Positions 1 to 10,446 of a stretch of DNA of 64,000 bases are shown here, piece after piece. Origin of the DNA: Incurvaria masculella. Its lineage: Eukaryota > Arthropoda > Insecta > Lepidoptera > Incurvariidae. Numbering within the stretch: the first letter of the stretch is position 1; every line of letters starts with the position of its first letter. Where the stretch lies: contig OX335655.1 of NCBI GenBank assembly GCA_946894095.1, positions 5,828,001 through 5,892,000 of the forward strand, read 5' to 3'. A model generated the notes under the pieces. The model saw only the letters and a list, made by a program, of their open reading frames with translations, searched no databases and was not told where the DNA came from. Made by a program: the position numbers and the translations under genes.

Positions 1-460
1 TCAAAGTCAAGCCGCTATGTTTAGCTAAACACCGTTAAACAGGCATCCATTTTTCCTCGCGGGCACGTGGCAATAACACCTTAAGCGGCCGAGAATTATC
101 TTCGCAGCCTTTTAAACGGCCCAGATAGCCCGTCCGGCCCGGCAGCGGCGGATGCAAATAAAATGTAAAACAGTACGGCGCGCGCGCATTATATTGAAAT
201 TCAAAATGGTGGCCGGCGGCGGCGGGCGAGGCGATAGCCGCGGGCGCACGCGAGCGCGCGGGGTCGCCGGGTCGCCGAGTAAATCCGTGTGGGCATTAGA
301 GCGTCGTTAGAGCGGAGGAGACACGGGAACATTTGCACGCCGTATCTCCGCGGCCCATCGCGCTGCCGCGATGCGGTGCCGCCGGATACCCACTGCGACT
401 GCTCTTCGGGACGTAGGCGGCTCGCGATGATTCGGGACGCGACGCATTGAAAGTTCGTTG
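1..460. other. CpG-rich segment, no gene recognised
   Basis: This stretch is rich in CG dinucleotides and GCG runs, especially at 175-290, unlike the AT-rich DNA that follows. That would fit a promoter or 5' exon of a gene reaching beyond the window, but no splice-supported reading frame or known domain was found. A short plus-strand frame from an ATG near 205 stops after about 35 codons. Confidence 0.35.
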
Positions 461-1130
461 CACCAAATTAAAATTATTTATTTTTTTTATTTTTTTTATT
501 TTATTTATAAGGCGCCAAAACGGTTGTACACACAAATTATTTACAGAAATATTTAGATCAAAATTAACTACATATACAACCAGCAAAAGACACACAAGTA
601 CATTACAGAATAGATACATCACATAAGTTAAAATGGAGTTATAAACCGAAAGCAACTAATCCAGAAAATATTAACACATTGTTAAATATGTATCTGAAAC
701 TATAAATGTAACATTTTAGAAAAAAACATATAAAAAAAATCCTTAATAAGACATGACATAAAAGTAAGCATCAAGAGAAAAGAAAAAGAAAATGAAAAAA
801 AAAAAAACAAAAAAAAATGTATAAGAAACAGGCTAAACTTAAAATCAGCGACTAGCCTCAGTAATATGTCAGCCTAGTCATAGCTGTGTTTGGTCCTTTT
901 GTTGATAATGCTGTTTATTTATTTTATTTTACTTATTTTAATTGTTATTTTTTTGTTATTCATTACTTTCACTATTCTTTCTTTACATTCGTTAAATTAA
1001 TTTACATTACTTATATTTACTAATTAGTATAGCATAGTATTTAGAAATTAAGTAAGTATAAGCTATCCGATTGTATATAGACTAAGCATTTATCAATAAT
1101 AAACATTTTCATTTTCATTTTTCAAATGTC
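461..1130. other. AT-rich segment, no gene recognised
   Basis: Very AT-rich DNA begins with T tracts at about 478-510 and ends in a repeated CATTTT motif near 1105-1122. It could be the 3' untranslated part of a minus-strand retroelement, but no coding similarity supports this. Confidence 0.3.
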
Positions 1131-1183
1131 CTGTGCAGCTCTAACGTGTTCTTACGTGTCGTTGGAACTCGAGAACATCAGGG

Positions 1184-1310
1184 GGGCTACCATGGTAAGT
1201 TAACTCGCCGGGTGAATAGTAGGTGAACAGGCAAGAGAGTAATAAAATCTGACGTTTAGTTGCATTTCGTACCATGCTACTGTCAAACGACGCGTTATTC
1301 GTAGGCCGGT
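1184..1310 (+). repeat. fold-back repeat family, single arm
   Basis: About 95 bases here resemble the left arm of the inverted-repeat element at 51824-52035. Both run from a GGGGG(C/T)TAC start through 'gaatag.aggtgaa' to 'TTGCATTTCGTAC'. Only one arm was recognised here, so this copy is partial or more diverged. Confidence 0.5.
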
Positions 1311-2640
1311 CAAATAGTACACTAGAAATTGTTAAAATAGCAAAACTATATTTTTAGGACCACTTCCGGTGGTGTATGTCCGAGTTTGCAACTTAGAAAA
1401 GCCTGTGGCAACTTCGTAGCACTCGAAAAACCGCAAAAACTTTGCACTTGTTTCATTTTTTTTACTACATCTCCTAAACTATGCGTTTTTCACAGTTACG
1501 TTTTTAATGTTTACAAATTAAGTTTGCTACAATTTGAGAACAGAACCAGCTCTGTAGATACAATAGGTATTGAGATACAGCCCTCCTAAAATTGGCTATT
1601 GTTTTAAGGATAAAGTGAAATTTTAAGATTTGGCCAACTTTGGACCCCGAAATAGGGGAGAATATTTGTTTCACGGCTAAAGTTTAAGGGAAAAATTGCA
1701 ACGAATGTATTTTATTTAATGCGTTAATGAAATAAATATTTCTTCCCACTTAAGTATTTTATCTACTTTTCTAATATTTGTTGGAATTGTAAGAGTGGTA
1801 AAGGGATGATAGAATGAAGGCCAAGGGTCGACGGAGGAGACAGAATGCATACATTGTGGAGAGATACTATGCATCTTCACATAGAAGATATTATGCATAC
1901 AATATGTACCTACTCTATATTGTTTATTGACCATGCAGAGTCGTAGACCATTTCAACATAGCCAAAAAGGTTGGGAAATACTGCTCTAAGCTACAGCTCC
2001 CGGATAATTTTATTATGTTTACTTTCTTCTTTTTCTTTTATTAGGTTTCGGCCAGTACTTTTTTGTTTGAGAAGAGTAGACCACTTTGTAATTTTAGGCG
2101 CGGGGGTTGGCTGGTCACGACAATACCTTTGAATTGAGGATATCACGGATCCTTCTGGAACATCCCACAAACAGCTTTGTCATCATCGTGAGTTCGCACG
2201 AAAACCGTCAGCTTCGAGAAGACCTGCAATGTCTGCAGGATAGCTCCCGGAGCTCCGCACGTGCCAGCCCCGCGACTGCCGCGCGTGCGCAGAGCACCGC
2301 TATTCGGCGCGCCTCCACCGTTCCGCGCGCCGCCGGGACGCCGTTTTTGTCGCGATTCCGGCGATCTCTTGGACGATTTTCGAGGTCACTTCTGGGGTCT
2401 CGGCTGACCGCGCGCCGTTCTCGCACAAAAGCGCGACTCGCAGAAATTACTTGAATGTTTTCCGGTCGTGCGCTCTACATTTGGCAGGAAATTATTCTCT
2501 TTGTACCATTTCTTGACATTCGCGCCAGATATTGTAAGCTCAGATTTATCTCCTTACTTTTCACGAGAATTCAGGCTTGTATTCCGTTTCTGACTCATCA
2601 TTAAGTATGCTGCCCGCTCGTGGAATATACAATCACAAGA
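1311..2640. other. no gene recognised
   Basis: Mostly AT-rich DNA with a GC-rich patch at about 2240-2430. Open frames over that patch are low-complexity (arginine, serine, alanine) and look like chance products of base composition. Confidence 0.4.
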
Positions 2641-2658
2641 CATCGTATTTTACAACAC

Positions 2659-2838
2659 GGGTGCCCTAGTATTAACGCTATCGAGCAAGAGCTTTCGAGA
2701 GGGCGACATCAAAAATATTTGTATTCGTTCGACAGATCGCTTTCGATACCACCTTTCAAACCTATACAAATATTTTAACGAAATATTTTCGCCCTCTCTA
2801 TTGCTATTGCCTATAGCGTTCGTAGTAGGGCGCCCCTG
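2659..2838. mobile_element. short fold-back MITE
   Basis: About 180 bases fold back on themselves. The left arm runs from a GGGTGCCCTA start through AACGCTAT to AGAGGGCGA and ATATTTGTAT. The right arm, read on the other strand, has the same blocks in the same order (GGGCGCCCTA, AACGCTAT, AGAGGGCGA, ATATTTGTAT). There is no coding capacity. This fits a non-autonomous DNA transposon; superfamily unknown. Confidence 0.6.
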
Positions 2839-2867
2839 GACATGTACCTACGGCTAATAATCACGTC

Positions 2868-3283
2868 TACAATGTGATTCAAATAAGAATAGGACGGGGA
2901 CCACCGCCATTTTGAATGTCAAAATGCTAAAGCTAATTAACTTCAGTACGCTTTGCAAAAAAAGTTTGTACGATAAATATTTACTAAACATTTAGAAAAA
3001 ATAATTTGCAAGAACAGAGATTCACACCAATAAAACAATGAATCGTGACAATTTGGAAGACATCCTACACAAACTTACCACATAAAACATACCTATAAAA
3101 CAGATAACCACAGATAACAGATACTCGGATCAAACCTCGATCCCGATGGATGGAAAAAAGTTTCATGCTTTCTTTGATATTAAGCGAATGTTTCTCCGTG
3201 CGGACGTGCCGACCGTACTTTTCCGCGCAAATTCGAGTGAAGTTAGTCACGAGCCCCGTCCTATTGTTATTTAAATCGCATTA
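2868..3283. mobile_element. MITE with inverted ends
   Basis: Inverted ends of about 30 bases share AATAGGACGGGG plus a flanking block resembling GTGATTCAAATAA. The left end lies near 2870-2902 and the right end near 3248-3280. The interior encodes nothing recognisable. Confidence 0.55.
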
Positions 3284-4180
3284 TACGTAGTGATATTATA
3301 TTAGCACATCACACCGCATTTTTAATGAAACTCGGTGTCATGCCAGAACATTCCGTTTATTTCAGCATAGCTACATTTAACTGGAACCACTTCGACTATG
3401 TTTTATTATGTAGTATGGGTTCAACCGCACATCATAGTAAGCAGGAATGAAATTATACATATAAAAACGATGTAAAATGATGTAAAAATAACATCAACAA
3501 TAATCCACATTTAAGATGGCTGTTTTTAAAGTGTCAAAGAAACGCAATGTCTCGAAACGTGGCGTTGGCGCCACACGCAGTACTGGCCACACGCCGTATA
3601 AAATTAGCTTAAAAGTATGGTCATTGTACATTTGCTCCCTCTCTTAGCCAGCTACCATCATCAGTTGACGTCGCAACGCGTTACGTCCATACTAAATAAA
3701 CTTAAACATGAATATCTCAAGAATGAGGTACAGGATTTTTTATAAGGACTCTTCAAATATTTCGATGGTAATTTACGGCAGTGCCTGCGGTTGCAACCTG
3801 CATTTTTTCTTCATTTTATTCACGCATTATTCAGGCAGAGCAGTGGACAAAACAGTGGGCGTTCCAAATTCAGACAGATCTGTCGGACAGAGTGCGGACT
3901 CGCAAGATGACTAAAACAATTGCATATGGTAGAGCAATTTTCTGTCGCTGTAACTACACTAAAAACATTAAAATCTTTAAAGGTTTGAATGGCAACAGAA
4001 ATAATAAAACATAGTTTCAATGTTGGACAAAGTTTAGGCATTTACGCCCAACTTTTTACTCGCTTACGATTTCAAGGCAGTTAGGGGAAGCGACTGTCAG
4101 CGCCCCGAAAAAATAGACGGTCGGCTTTTGACTGTCATTCTGTTCTGCCTCGGAAGGGGCATTTAAATTGTAGCAGTACT
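3284..4180. other. no gene recognised
   Basis: AT-rich DNA with short frames that have no domain, signal peptide or splice support. Confidence 0.4.
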
Positions 4181-4189
4181 TCTGTCTGT

Positions 4190-4232
4190 CGAACGTAGGC
4201 CTGCGCTCTCGTGCGAAACAGGCCTACGTTCG
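4190..4232. repeat. short perfect hairpin
   Basis: CGAACGTAGGCCTG at 4190-4203 is exactly inverted at 4219-4232 with a 15-base loop. It lies just before a copy of the GTGCGAGTCGGACTCGCAC repeat. Function unknown. Confidence 0.5.
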
Positions 4233-4422
4233 GAGAGCGGTGGCGGCGCGGTGCGGTGCGTTCGCTGCCGGAAGGCACGGCACAATAATGATGCGCGCAT
4301 TACTGAAGATCCGGAAGCTGTCACTAGGGACGGAGATGCGCCGGCGCACGCCCCGGGCGCTCGCTCGCCCGCCCGGGTCGTGCTAGAAACTCGCAGCCGG
4401 CCAAGGTTGAGATCATCGAGTA

Positions 4423-4600
4423 AAAAAACCGGCCAAGTGCGAGTCGGACTCGCACTCGAAGGGTTCTGTACCATCGTACAATATTTAACAAAAAAAGTAA
4501 TGTTTTTTGTATGCCCCTCCCCCCTTTAATTTTTTTTTATTATTTTACCTCGCTGTTGTTATAGCGGCAAAATAAATACACACTCCTTAAATTTCAGGAC
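4423..4600 (+). repeat. GTGCGAGTCGGACTCGCAC repeat, truncated copy
   Basis: The copy starts with the block containing CCGGCCAAGTGCGAGTCGGA and then AGGGTTCTGTACCATCGTAC. It keeps the middle part (tatagcggcaaaataaatac) but lacks the 3' block GGTACGGAACCC of the fuller copies at 9787 and 52276. Non-coding. Confidence 0.6.
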
Positions 4601-4984
4601 CCGATGCAGTCAAATGTGACCAACCGGTGAGTCACAACTTTTTACTCATGGAATGACCGTTGTTCGCGTTCAACCTTTTCACACGAGTCACCATAGAATC
4701 GTCCCTTTCTTGTTATTCTAATTAGAGTACGATGATACACCGTACAATTATAAGCATGACGTCATGCGAAAACTAAGCGAATCGTGTTCTCTTCGTGAGT
4801 ACAGAAGCAGGGTGAGAAAATAAGTAAGGAAATTCGATCACTTCTGCACGAGTGAAGTGAATGTCAAATATTCCACCCAGTAAGAGCGCAGATGTAATGA
4901 CATAAATGCTTCTGATTGGTGCAGAATTGATCGAATTCCCTCACTTATATTTCTCACACTTTACGCCGCGCCGGTTAGTTTCCG

Positions 4985-5535
4985 GGAGGTCACGACATTT
5001 TTGGTCACGATAAGGTAAATGGCTGAATCTGGGTTCACATGTTAGAGACCAACCCTCTGATGCTAAATATGTCGGTCTGCCCATGCCAAGTGGTTGCGTT
5101 ATCTAGATTGGCTATATAAGATGCTGGTATGTACCTGCTGATGAAAATACTTATTGTCCGGAAACATTGATACCTATTAATTATGCAACAATAACCAGTC
5201 GGTTTTTTTAATTAAATACTTAAATATACCTAAAGTTATATCTGTAACCTAAATCGTCTATAACTACGAAATGCAACCAAAGATTTGTTCAGTTTTTGTA
5301 TTGCTAAGCAAGTATGTACTGATACTTTCATGCTTCGTCATTTGCATCCATCTACCTTTTCATATATATTTTTGTCAACATAACTACTTTTTCAGGCGAT
5401 TTATCTACGTAACGCAACCACTTGGAACAGACAGACTGACACATTTCGCTTCAGAGGGTTGGTCTTTATCCCGTGAACCCAGTTTCAGCCATTTACGTTA
5501 TCGTCACCATTTTTGTCGCGACCTCCTAGTCTAAG
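4985..5535. mobile_element. DNA element with ~125-bp inverted ends
   Basis: The left end at about 4987-5110 and the right end at about 5403-5530 are inverted copies over roughly 125 bases. Shared blocks include GTAAATGGCTGAA, CTGGGTTCAC, GACCAACCCTCTGA and CCAAGTGGTTGCGTTA. Long inverted ends around about 290 non-coding bases indicate a fold-back or MITE-type element. Confidence 0.65.
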
Positions 5536-5790
5536 TACTGAATAGCAGGAGCCTGTGCAAGCTCCGGTGTGCGTATGCAATTTTAGTCATAATTTTAAAC
5601 TAAGATACGAGATTGTGCTGTGCGGTAAGAGGCGACTATTCGTCTTTAGTGGTTGGGATTCCTTGAAAAACTCTCCTCCCTTCCTGAGCCTGTATTATGA
5701 GTTACAAATCATTTATCGAAATTTCGCTAAGATCATCGATACCGTAGGTTTACACCATTGAATAGAGATTAGTATTACTATAGAGATACA

Positions 5791-6170
5791 TTTCTACACA
5801 AATATAAAATATTATAAATGTGTTGAAAATGGGTATTTACGCAGATATTTAATTAATTCCATGGAGGGGCGATTTAGTGCATCCCTCAAATACCTGCTCA
5901 TTCAATAGTGAAAACCTGTGGAAACGAAGAGCTCAACGAAATTTGGATAAGTGATTTGTAAAAAGGCATAGACAAAATCGCCCATGCATGGGATTTTATA
6001 TCTGTGTGAATGCATGTTTTCAACATATTTATATTATTTCATATTTCTACACAAATATAAAAATTCACGGGCAGACGATTTAGTGCATCACTCACATGCC
6101 TGCTCTATTCAACGGTGCAAACCTGCGGAAACGAAGAGTTTAGCGAAATCTCGATTAGTTATTTGTAAAC
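5791..6170 (+). repeat. two direct, diverged copies of one segment
   Basis: TTTCTACACAAATATAAAA occurs near 5792 and 6044, GATTTAGTGCATC near 5869 and 6077, and a block like CCTGTGGAAACGAAGAG near 5913 and 6122. Two related segments of about 120-170 bases therefore lie head to tail. Confidence 0.55.
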
Positions 6171-6299
6171 TGTTTGGTAGCATCGCATGGAGTGAACGAT
6201 GGACGAAGTGGCTGTGGAATATAAGAATATGTCCTGACATGGCACCTAGTTTCCAGTAGATTAAACAACATAAATATCCAAGAATAACCAAGATTATTA

Positions 6300-7690
6300 A
6301 TCTCGCGCGTTTAATAGGTAGTAAAAACGATTCTGTCGTAATAGATCAATTAATTGAGAATATCCTCTTTAAATTTAAATGCAATATGTATTGCAATAAA
6401 CATATTAATTTATCGTTATTCATGTTACGTATAATAAAGTTTATCGTGTTGCGTAAAAACTTCCAATCTTCGCTGTGATTAGACGACACTGAGTCTAAAG
6501 ATGGAGATATGCCTCGCTCTCCCATTTCCTATTTAGGAGTAATTTAGAACCCGCGAGACCGATGCATACAAAGTGACCTTGCCCTGCGTTCTGTTACTCT
6601 GTCGCCACACGCCGAGAGCGCCGTCACCTCGCCCCGCATACCTTTGTCACATTTGTGTAGCACAAGAAGGATGAATGAAGAACTTATTTTGAAACATAGA
6701 AATTTTGCAATAATGCTGCTTGCAAGTACCTGTTTATTTTTGCATTGTAACCTGATAAAAGATGACCAGCCTCACATCCAGTATCATTTATGTATTTGAA
6801 GGAGGGTCCATCACGTCTCATCAAATCAACGAATAATTGTCGTTTACTTGAGTGGCGTATATGCGCCAATATGTACGTTCGCAATCAAAAGTCCAGTAGC
6901 ACATTCCAACGCGATTGCTATGAAGCGCTCGCAGAGGTGCAGCGGGAGGACGGGATCGCATCGTCCACGCGGTTGCGGTAGAACCCCTGCCCGAACACCG
7001 GTCGGCGCGGGAAGCGGCATGCCACATGTGCAAAACAAACCCATCCGTAGCATGCTACTGGACTTATGTCGTCGATGGTAAATGTTTTCAATTCCGACAG
7101 CGACAGTTGAAGCGCGGTGAAACAGAATCGCGGCCAGCGCGTCCGATGGCTCAGTGGCGCTGGTGTCAGGCCGATTGCGATCTCACGCGGATACGAATCT
7201 AAACGGTGGCCGCGGATTTACGTATTTAGCCGTTTGTGAGATTTACGCGCGCGTGGGCCCCGTCGTTTTTATGCTTTACGGCCGGCTACCGAGAAATTGA
7301 AAATGTGTATCACTCTGGGACGACAATATAACGAAGCGTCGTTAACTTTACGACGTTGCCGAGCGTGAGTTACGATCGCGACCGTAATAATGGGAATCGT
7401 TAGGGATGTTTGGTCGCGCGCGTTATACGGGCTTTATTGAATAGAATCAAATAAATACTTGCGGAATCTGGTAGCTTCGGCTGTATGTATTGCTATTCAT
7501 ATCAAATTAATATTCAGCCATTGTGCACTGCATTCTTGTAGAGAATTGCAGCAAACAGTCACTGTAATACGATTGCGAGTTGTTTATTTTATGGCCAGAT
7601 CCAAATGTACAATGAGTGTTGATTATGAATGGAGTTAAGAGCAGAAAATAACTATTTGAAGGGTACTCAATCAAGTTAAAACAGTGTTAG
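6300..7690. other. no gene recognised
   Basis: Mixed composition, with GC-richer DNA at about 6900-7420. Several overlapping short frames on both strands around 6820-7080 are typical of chance frames in GC-rich sequence. No feature can be supported. Confidence 0.4.
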
Positions 7691-7697
7691 CGATCCT

Positions 7698-7760
7698 TGC
7701 TTACTAGGTGGTAGGGTTAATCCTGCCCGGGTTGGTACCATCGCATTGAATAAAGGATGG
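7698..7760 (+). mobile_element. SINE body fragment
   Basis: Matches the body shared by the SINEs of this window: ACTAGGTGGTAGGGTT, then GCCCGGGTTGGTACCATCGC. Head and tail are missing. Confidence 0.6.
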
Positions 7761-7871
7761 AAAACTTTGTTGTAGGTAGGTGGCGATAATAATGAAAGGG
7801 ACAACACTAGGGTAGCTTGTGTGAATAGGTTTCACGCTAGTAACTTTCATTCCATGACTAAGAAAGTGTAA

Positions 7872-8029
7872 GGGCCGAGTGCACGAAAGCACAAAAATCA
7901 AAATCAACGTCAACGTATGATGAAACACGTCACTTTGGGTGAACATTATGGAAGGAACTCTATACGGCTCACTAAAAGTGACGTGTTTGAACATTGATTA
8001 ACTCAGCCGTCTCTTCGTGCAATCGAGGC
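7872..8029 (+). mobile_element. Harbinger-like MITE, copy 1
   Basis: About 158 bases start GGGCCGAGTGCACGAAAG and end TCTTCGTGCAATCGAGGC, an imperfect inverted pair. TAA flanks both sides (7869-7871, 8030-8032). Inside, ACACGTCACTTT pairs with AAAAGTGACGTGT. A 3-bp TAA duplication with GGGC-type ends is typical of PIF/Harbinger MITEs. Non-coding. Confidence 0.65.
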
Positions 8030-8032
8030 TAA

Positions 8033-8192
8033 GGGCCGAGTGCACGAAAGGAAAAAAAATCAAAATCAACGTCAAAGTATGATCAAACACGTCACTTTGT
8101 GTGGACAGTATGGAAAGAGCTCTATACAGATCACTAAAAGTGTCCTGTTTGATCATTGATTAACTCGGCGGTCTCTTCGTGCAACCGGGGCC
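8033..8192 (+). mobile_element. Harbinger-like MITE, copy 2
   Basis: Same family and orientation as the preceding copy, directly abutting it and sharing the TAA between them. This copy has GTGTCCTGT in place of GTGACGTGT. Confidence 0.62.
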
Positions 8193-8289
8193 AAGTATTC
8201 ACCGGTTAATGGACAATGACTCACAGTCAAAAGGTAATTAAAAAATTAGCCCTACAGGACCTAACAATGTACTTAAATTTAGTTTTTTT

Positions 8290-8530
8290 TATTTAACTGG
8301 GCATGGACGGCCATTACCACAGCCACGAGTTGCAATGCCAGGACTCTTCATATATGACATGGATTGAAAACTCGGACAATTTTATATTATCGTTCATTCA
8401 ATGCGATGGTACCAATCCGGGCGTGATTAATCCCACCACTTAGTAGGTAAGGAAGAGGTTCTGCAGTTTTACGTTGAATCCGTACCACGACGAACAAATC
8501 CCTTAGTTGCCTATTAAGACATGCACGGTT
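8290..8530 (-). mobile_element. SINE fragment with a third type of 5' segment
   Basis: Read on the minus strand, this holds the shared SINE body (GGTACCATCGCATTGAATGA, ACCTCTTCCTTACCTACTAA). It is joined to a segment resembling GTCGTAAGAGGCGACTAAGG, also seen at about 13970-14000 and 32655-32690, rather than to a tRNA or 5S head. Diverged and truncated. Confidence 0.5.
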
Positions 8531-8539
8531 TATTTTTAA

Positions 8540-9080
8540 GGTGGCCCATCCCGCTCAACTCCCCATACAAACGGGGAAAGAAGATCACGCCCATATTTCT
8601 TGTCGGAGATCCCAAATGTTTCTCAAAATAGCTTTATTTGATCGAATTAGATGTCTGATGACCGTTGGCATTGTAAAATTGTGTTTGGTTTCTAAGTTAT
8701 AAGGTCCGAAAGTTCGAATTTTTCGCGCGTTTTATACAATAACTTTGGAGGTGCATTAGGCAATGATAAAGTAAGAACATCTTAAAAACATTAGTCATCA
8801 GACATAGCTAATTTAATCAAGATTTATAATCTATTTGGTTTTTGTTAAATTTTTAACTACAGCGGTCGTGGTTTACTTTTAACTATAAGTCGTTTTGTAA
8901 TTAAAATTTTCGTAAATCGTACCAAATCATACACTATTCACATTGTCTTGTTTGTGGTCATGTTTCATCTTCCACATCACGGAGCAGGTCTTTTTTTTTA
9001 AACAGAGAAGGTCCCAGAGCGCAACAGCACGGTTTTGTACCGTGCCCGCGAATGAGTTAGTCCCGCCGGGTTGGGCCACC
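8540..9080 (+). mobile_element. piggyBac-like MITE, copy 1
   Basis: A 541-base element flanked by TTAA on both sides (8536-8539, 9081-9084). The ends are inverted: GGTGGCCCATCCCG at the left and CCGGGTTGGGCCACC at the right. It has no coding capacity. TTAA target use points to the piggyBac superfamily. Two further copies of almost the same length lie at 16578 and 54928. Confidence 0.72.
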
Positions 9081-9088
9081 TTAAGTAC

Positions 9089-9128
9089 CACACACACACA
9101 CAACCTTATACAGAAACACACACACAGC
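9089..9128. repeat. (CA)n microsatellite
   Basis: Two CA-repeat tracts separated by a short spacer, immediately after the piggyBac-like MITE. Confidence 0.7.
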
Positions 9129-9619
9129 ACAGTATCCAGTATCTTCCTACCGTACCTTATTCAGTATCCAGGGCTTTGCAAGCTCATCATTAAAACAATA
9201 GCCTCGGTTTTTCTTCAACTTTATATTTCCTTTATGATTTTAATGAGGAAAAAACAATATCCAGATTTAAATATTTATTCACATTAATATTTTTCTTCCA
9301 AATCTTTTTCAGTTACAGTCAATGAAATGTTAACAATTTACAACATATCTTAAAATAACGAATACAATACATAACTTATACAAATCTTAAAGTATATGAA
9401 GCTATTGTTTCAACAATGAGTCGCAAAATCGAAAGCAGATTACAATTGTGACAAAATATATTAATTTTTTTAATACCTGTGAGATGTTCTAAATAATATT
9501 TATAAATAGTACATTTTTTTTTTCATTTTGTATTTCAAGTGAATTAAAAGGTGTAGAAAAGTGGTCTGCTATTAGTAAACAAAAAATGTTTTTTATGGAA
9601 CAGTACATTGGACACTTAT

Positions 9620-9785
9620 TGTTAGGTTATAAATGTAAAACACCACATGGGAACAAGCTGCAATGCCAGGACATTGCTCACACATTAAATGCGTGCTGCA
9701 TATGAAAACACGGAAAATTTTTTTGACGTTTCGACCATCTTTGATTCAACAGGAGGGCACCAACCTGGATGGGATTAACCCTGTC
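9620..9785 (-). mobile_element. SINE fragment, diverged
   Basis: On the minus strand this matches the tail half of the shared SINE body (GGCATTGCAGCTTGTTCCCA, then TGGTG.CCTC). It ends directly against the GTGCGAGTCGGACTCGCAC repeat at 9787. Confidence 0.5.
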
Positions 9786-9786
9786 A

Positions 9787-10075
9787 TTCTATAAAAACCG
9801 GCCAAGTGCGAGTCGGACTCGCACACGGAGGGTTGCGTACCATCGTAGAAGATTTAACACAAAAAAATCACGTTGTTTTTATGCCCCCTTTATTTTTTAT
9901 TATTTTTTTATTTTACCTATTTGTTGTTATAGAGGCAAAATAAATACACCCTCTGTGAAAATTTCAGCTGCCTACCTATTACTGTTTATGAGATACAGCC
10001 CTGTGCGAGACGGAGGGACAGCGGAGGCTTAGTAATAGGGTTCCGTTTTCACCCTTTAGGTACGGAACCCTAAAA
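9787..10075 (+). repeat. GTGCGAGTCGGACTCGCAC repeat, near-complete copy
   Basis: Starts AAAAACCGGCCAAGTGCGAG and ends GGTACGGAACCCTAAAAA. An early GGGTTGCGTACC block is inverted near the end as GGTACGGAACCC, and the opening block is itself a palindrome. Length is about 290 bases, without coding sequence. Its class is not certain. Confidence 0.65.
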
Positions 10076-10446
10076 AGGAACTATACCTAAAGTTTTATGT
10101 GGGTGCAAACCACGGCTACCCTCAAAGGTCAAAAAGGGTCGGCCATTAAGAATCTAACCGTGCGATCACCAAAAATGTGAATTTTCTATTTGAGCGGGTA
10201 TTGTGTGCGTTTGAGCTCACAACGGGAAAACCTTGACCATAATTTTTTTTAAGGTATTTTAGTAACATAATATCCTCTATGTTATTCCTTATCGACATCG
10301 ACCTTATACCTCGATTTACCATTTGCATGGAATTGTTAAAAACAATTATTCGGAAAAGCATTGAATTTTTGGAATGTAGTGATGTAATATTTCAAACCTG
10401 GTATTTATAAAAAATCCGTGGACATGACTTACACCAGAAGACAAGA
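10076..10446. other. no gene recognised
   Basis: AT-rich spacer between the repeat at 9787 and the poly(A) end of the LINE at 10447. Nothing could be supported. Confidence 0.4.

Noticed and set aside
2107..2454. 115-codon plus-strand frame in a GC-rich patch
   Set aside because: It begins at a non-ATG codon, is arginine/serine/alanine-rich low complexity, has an equally long antisense frame, and shows no domain.
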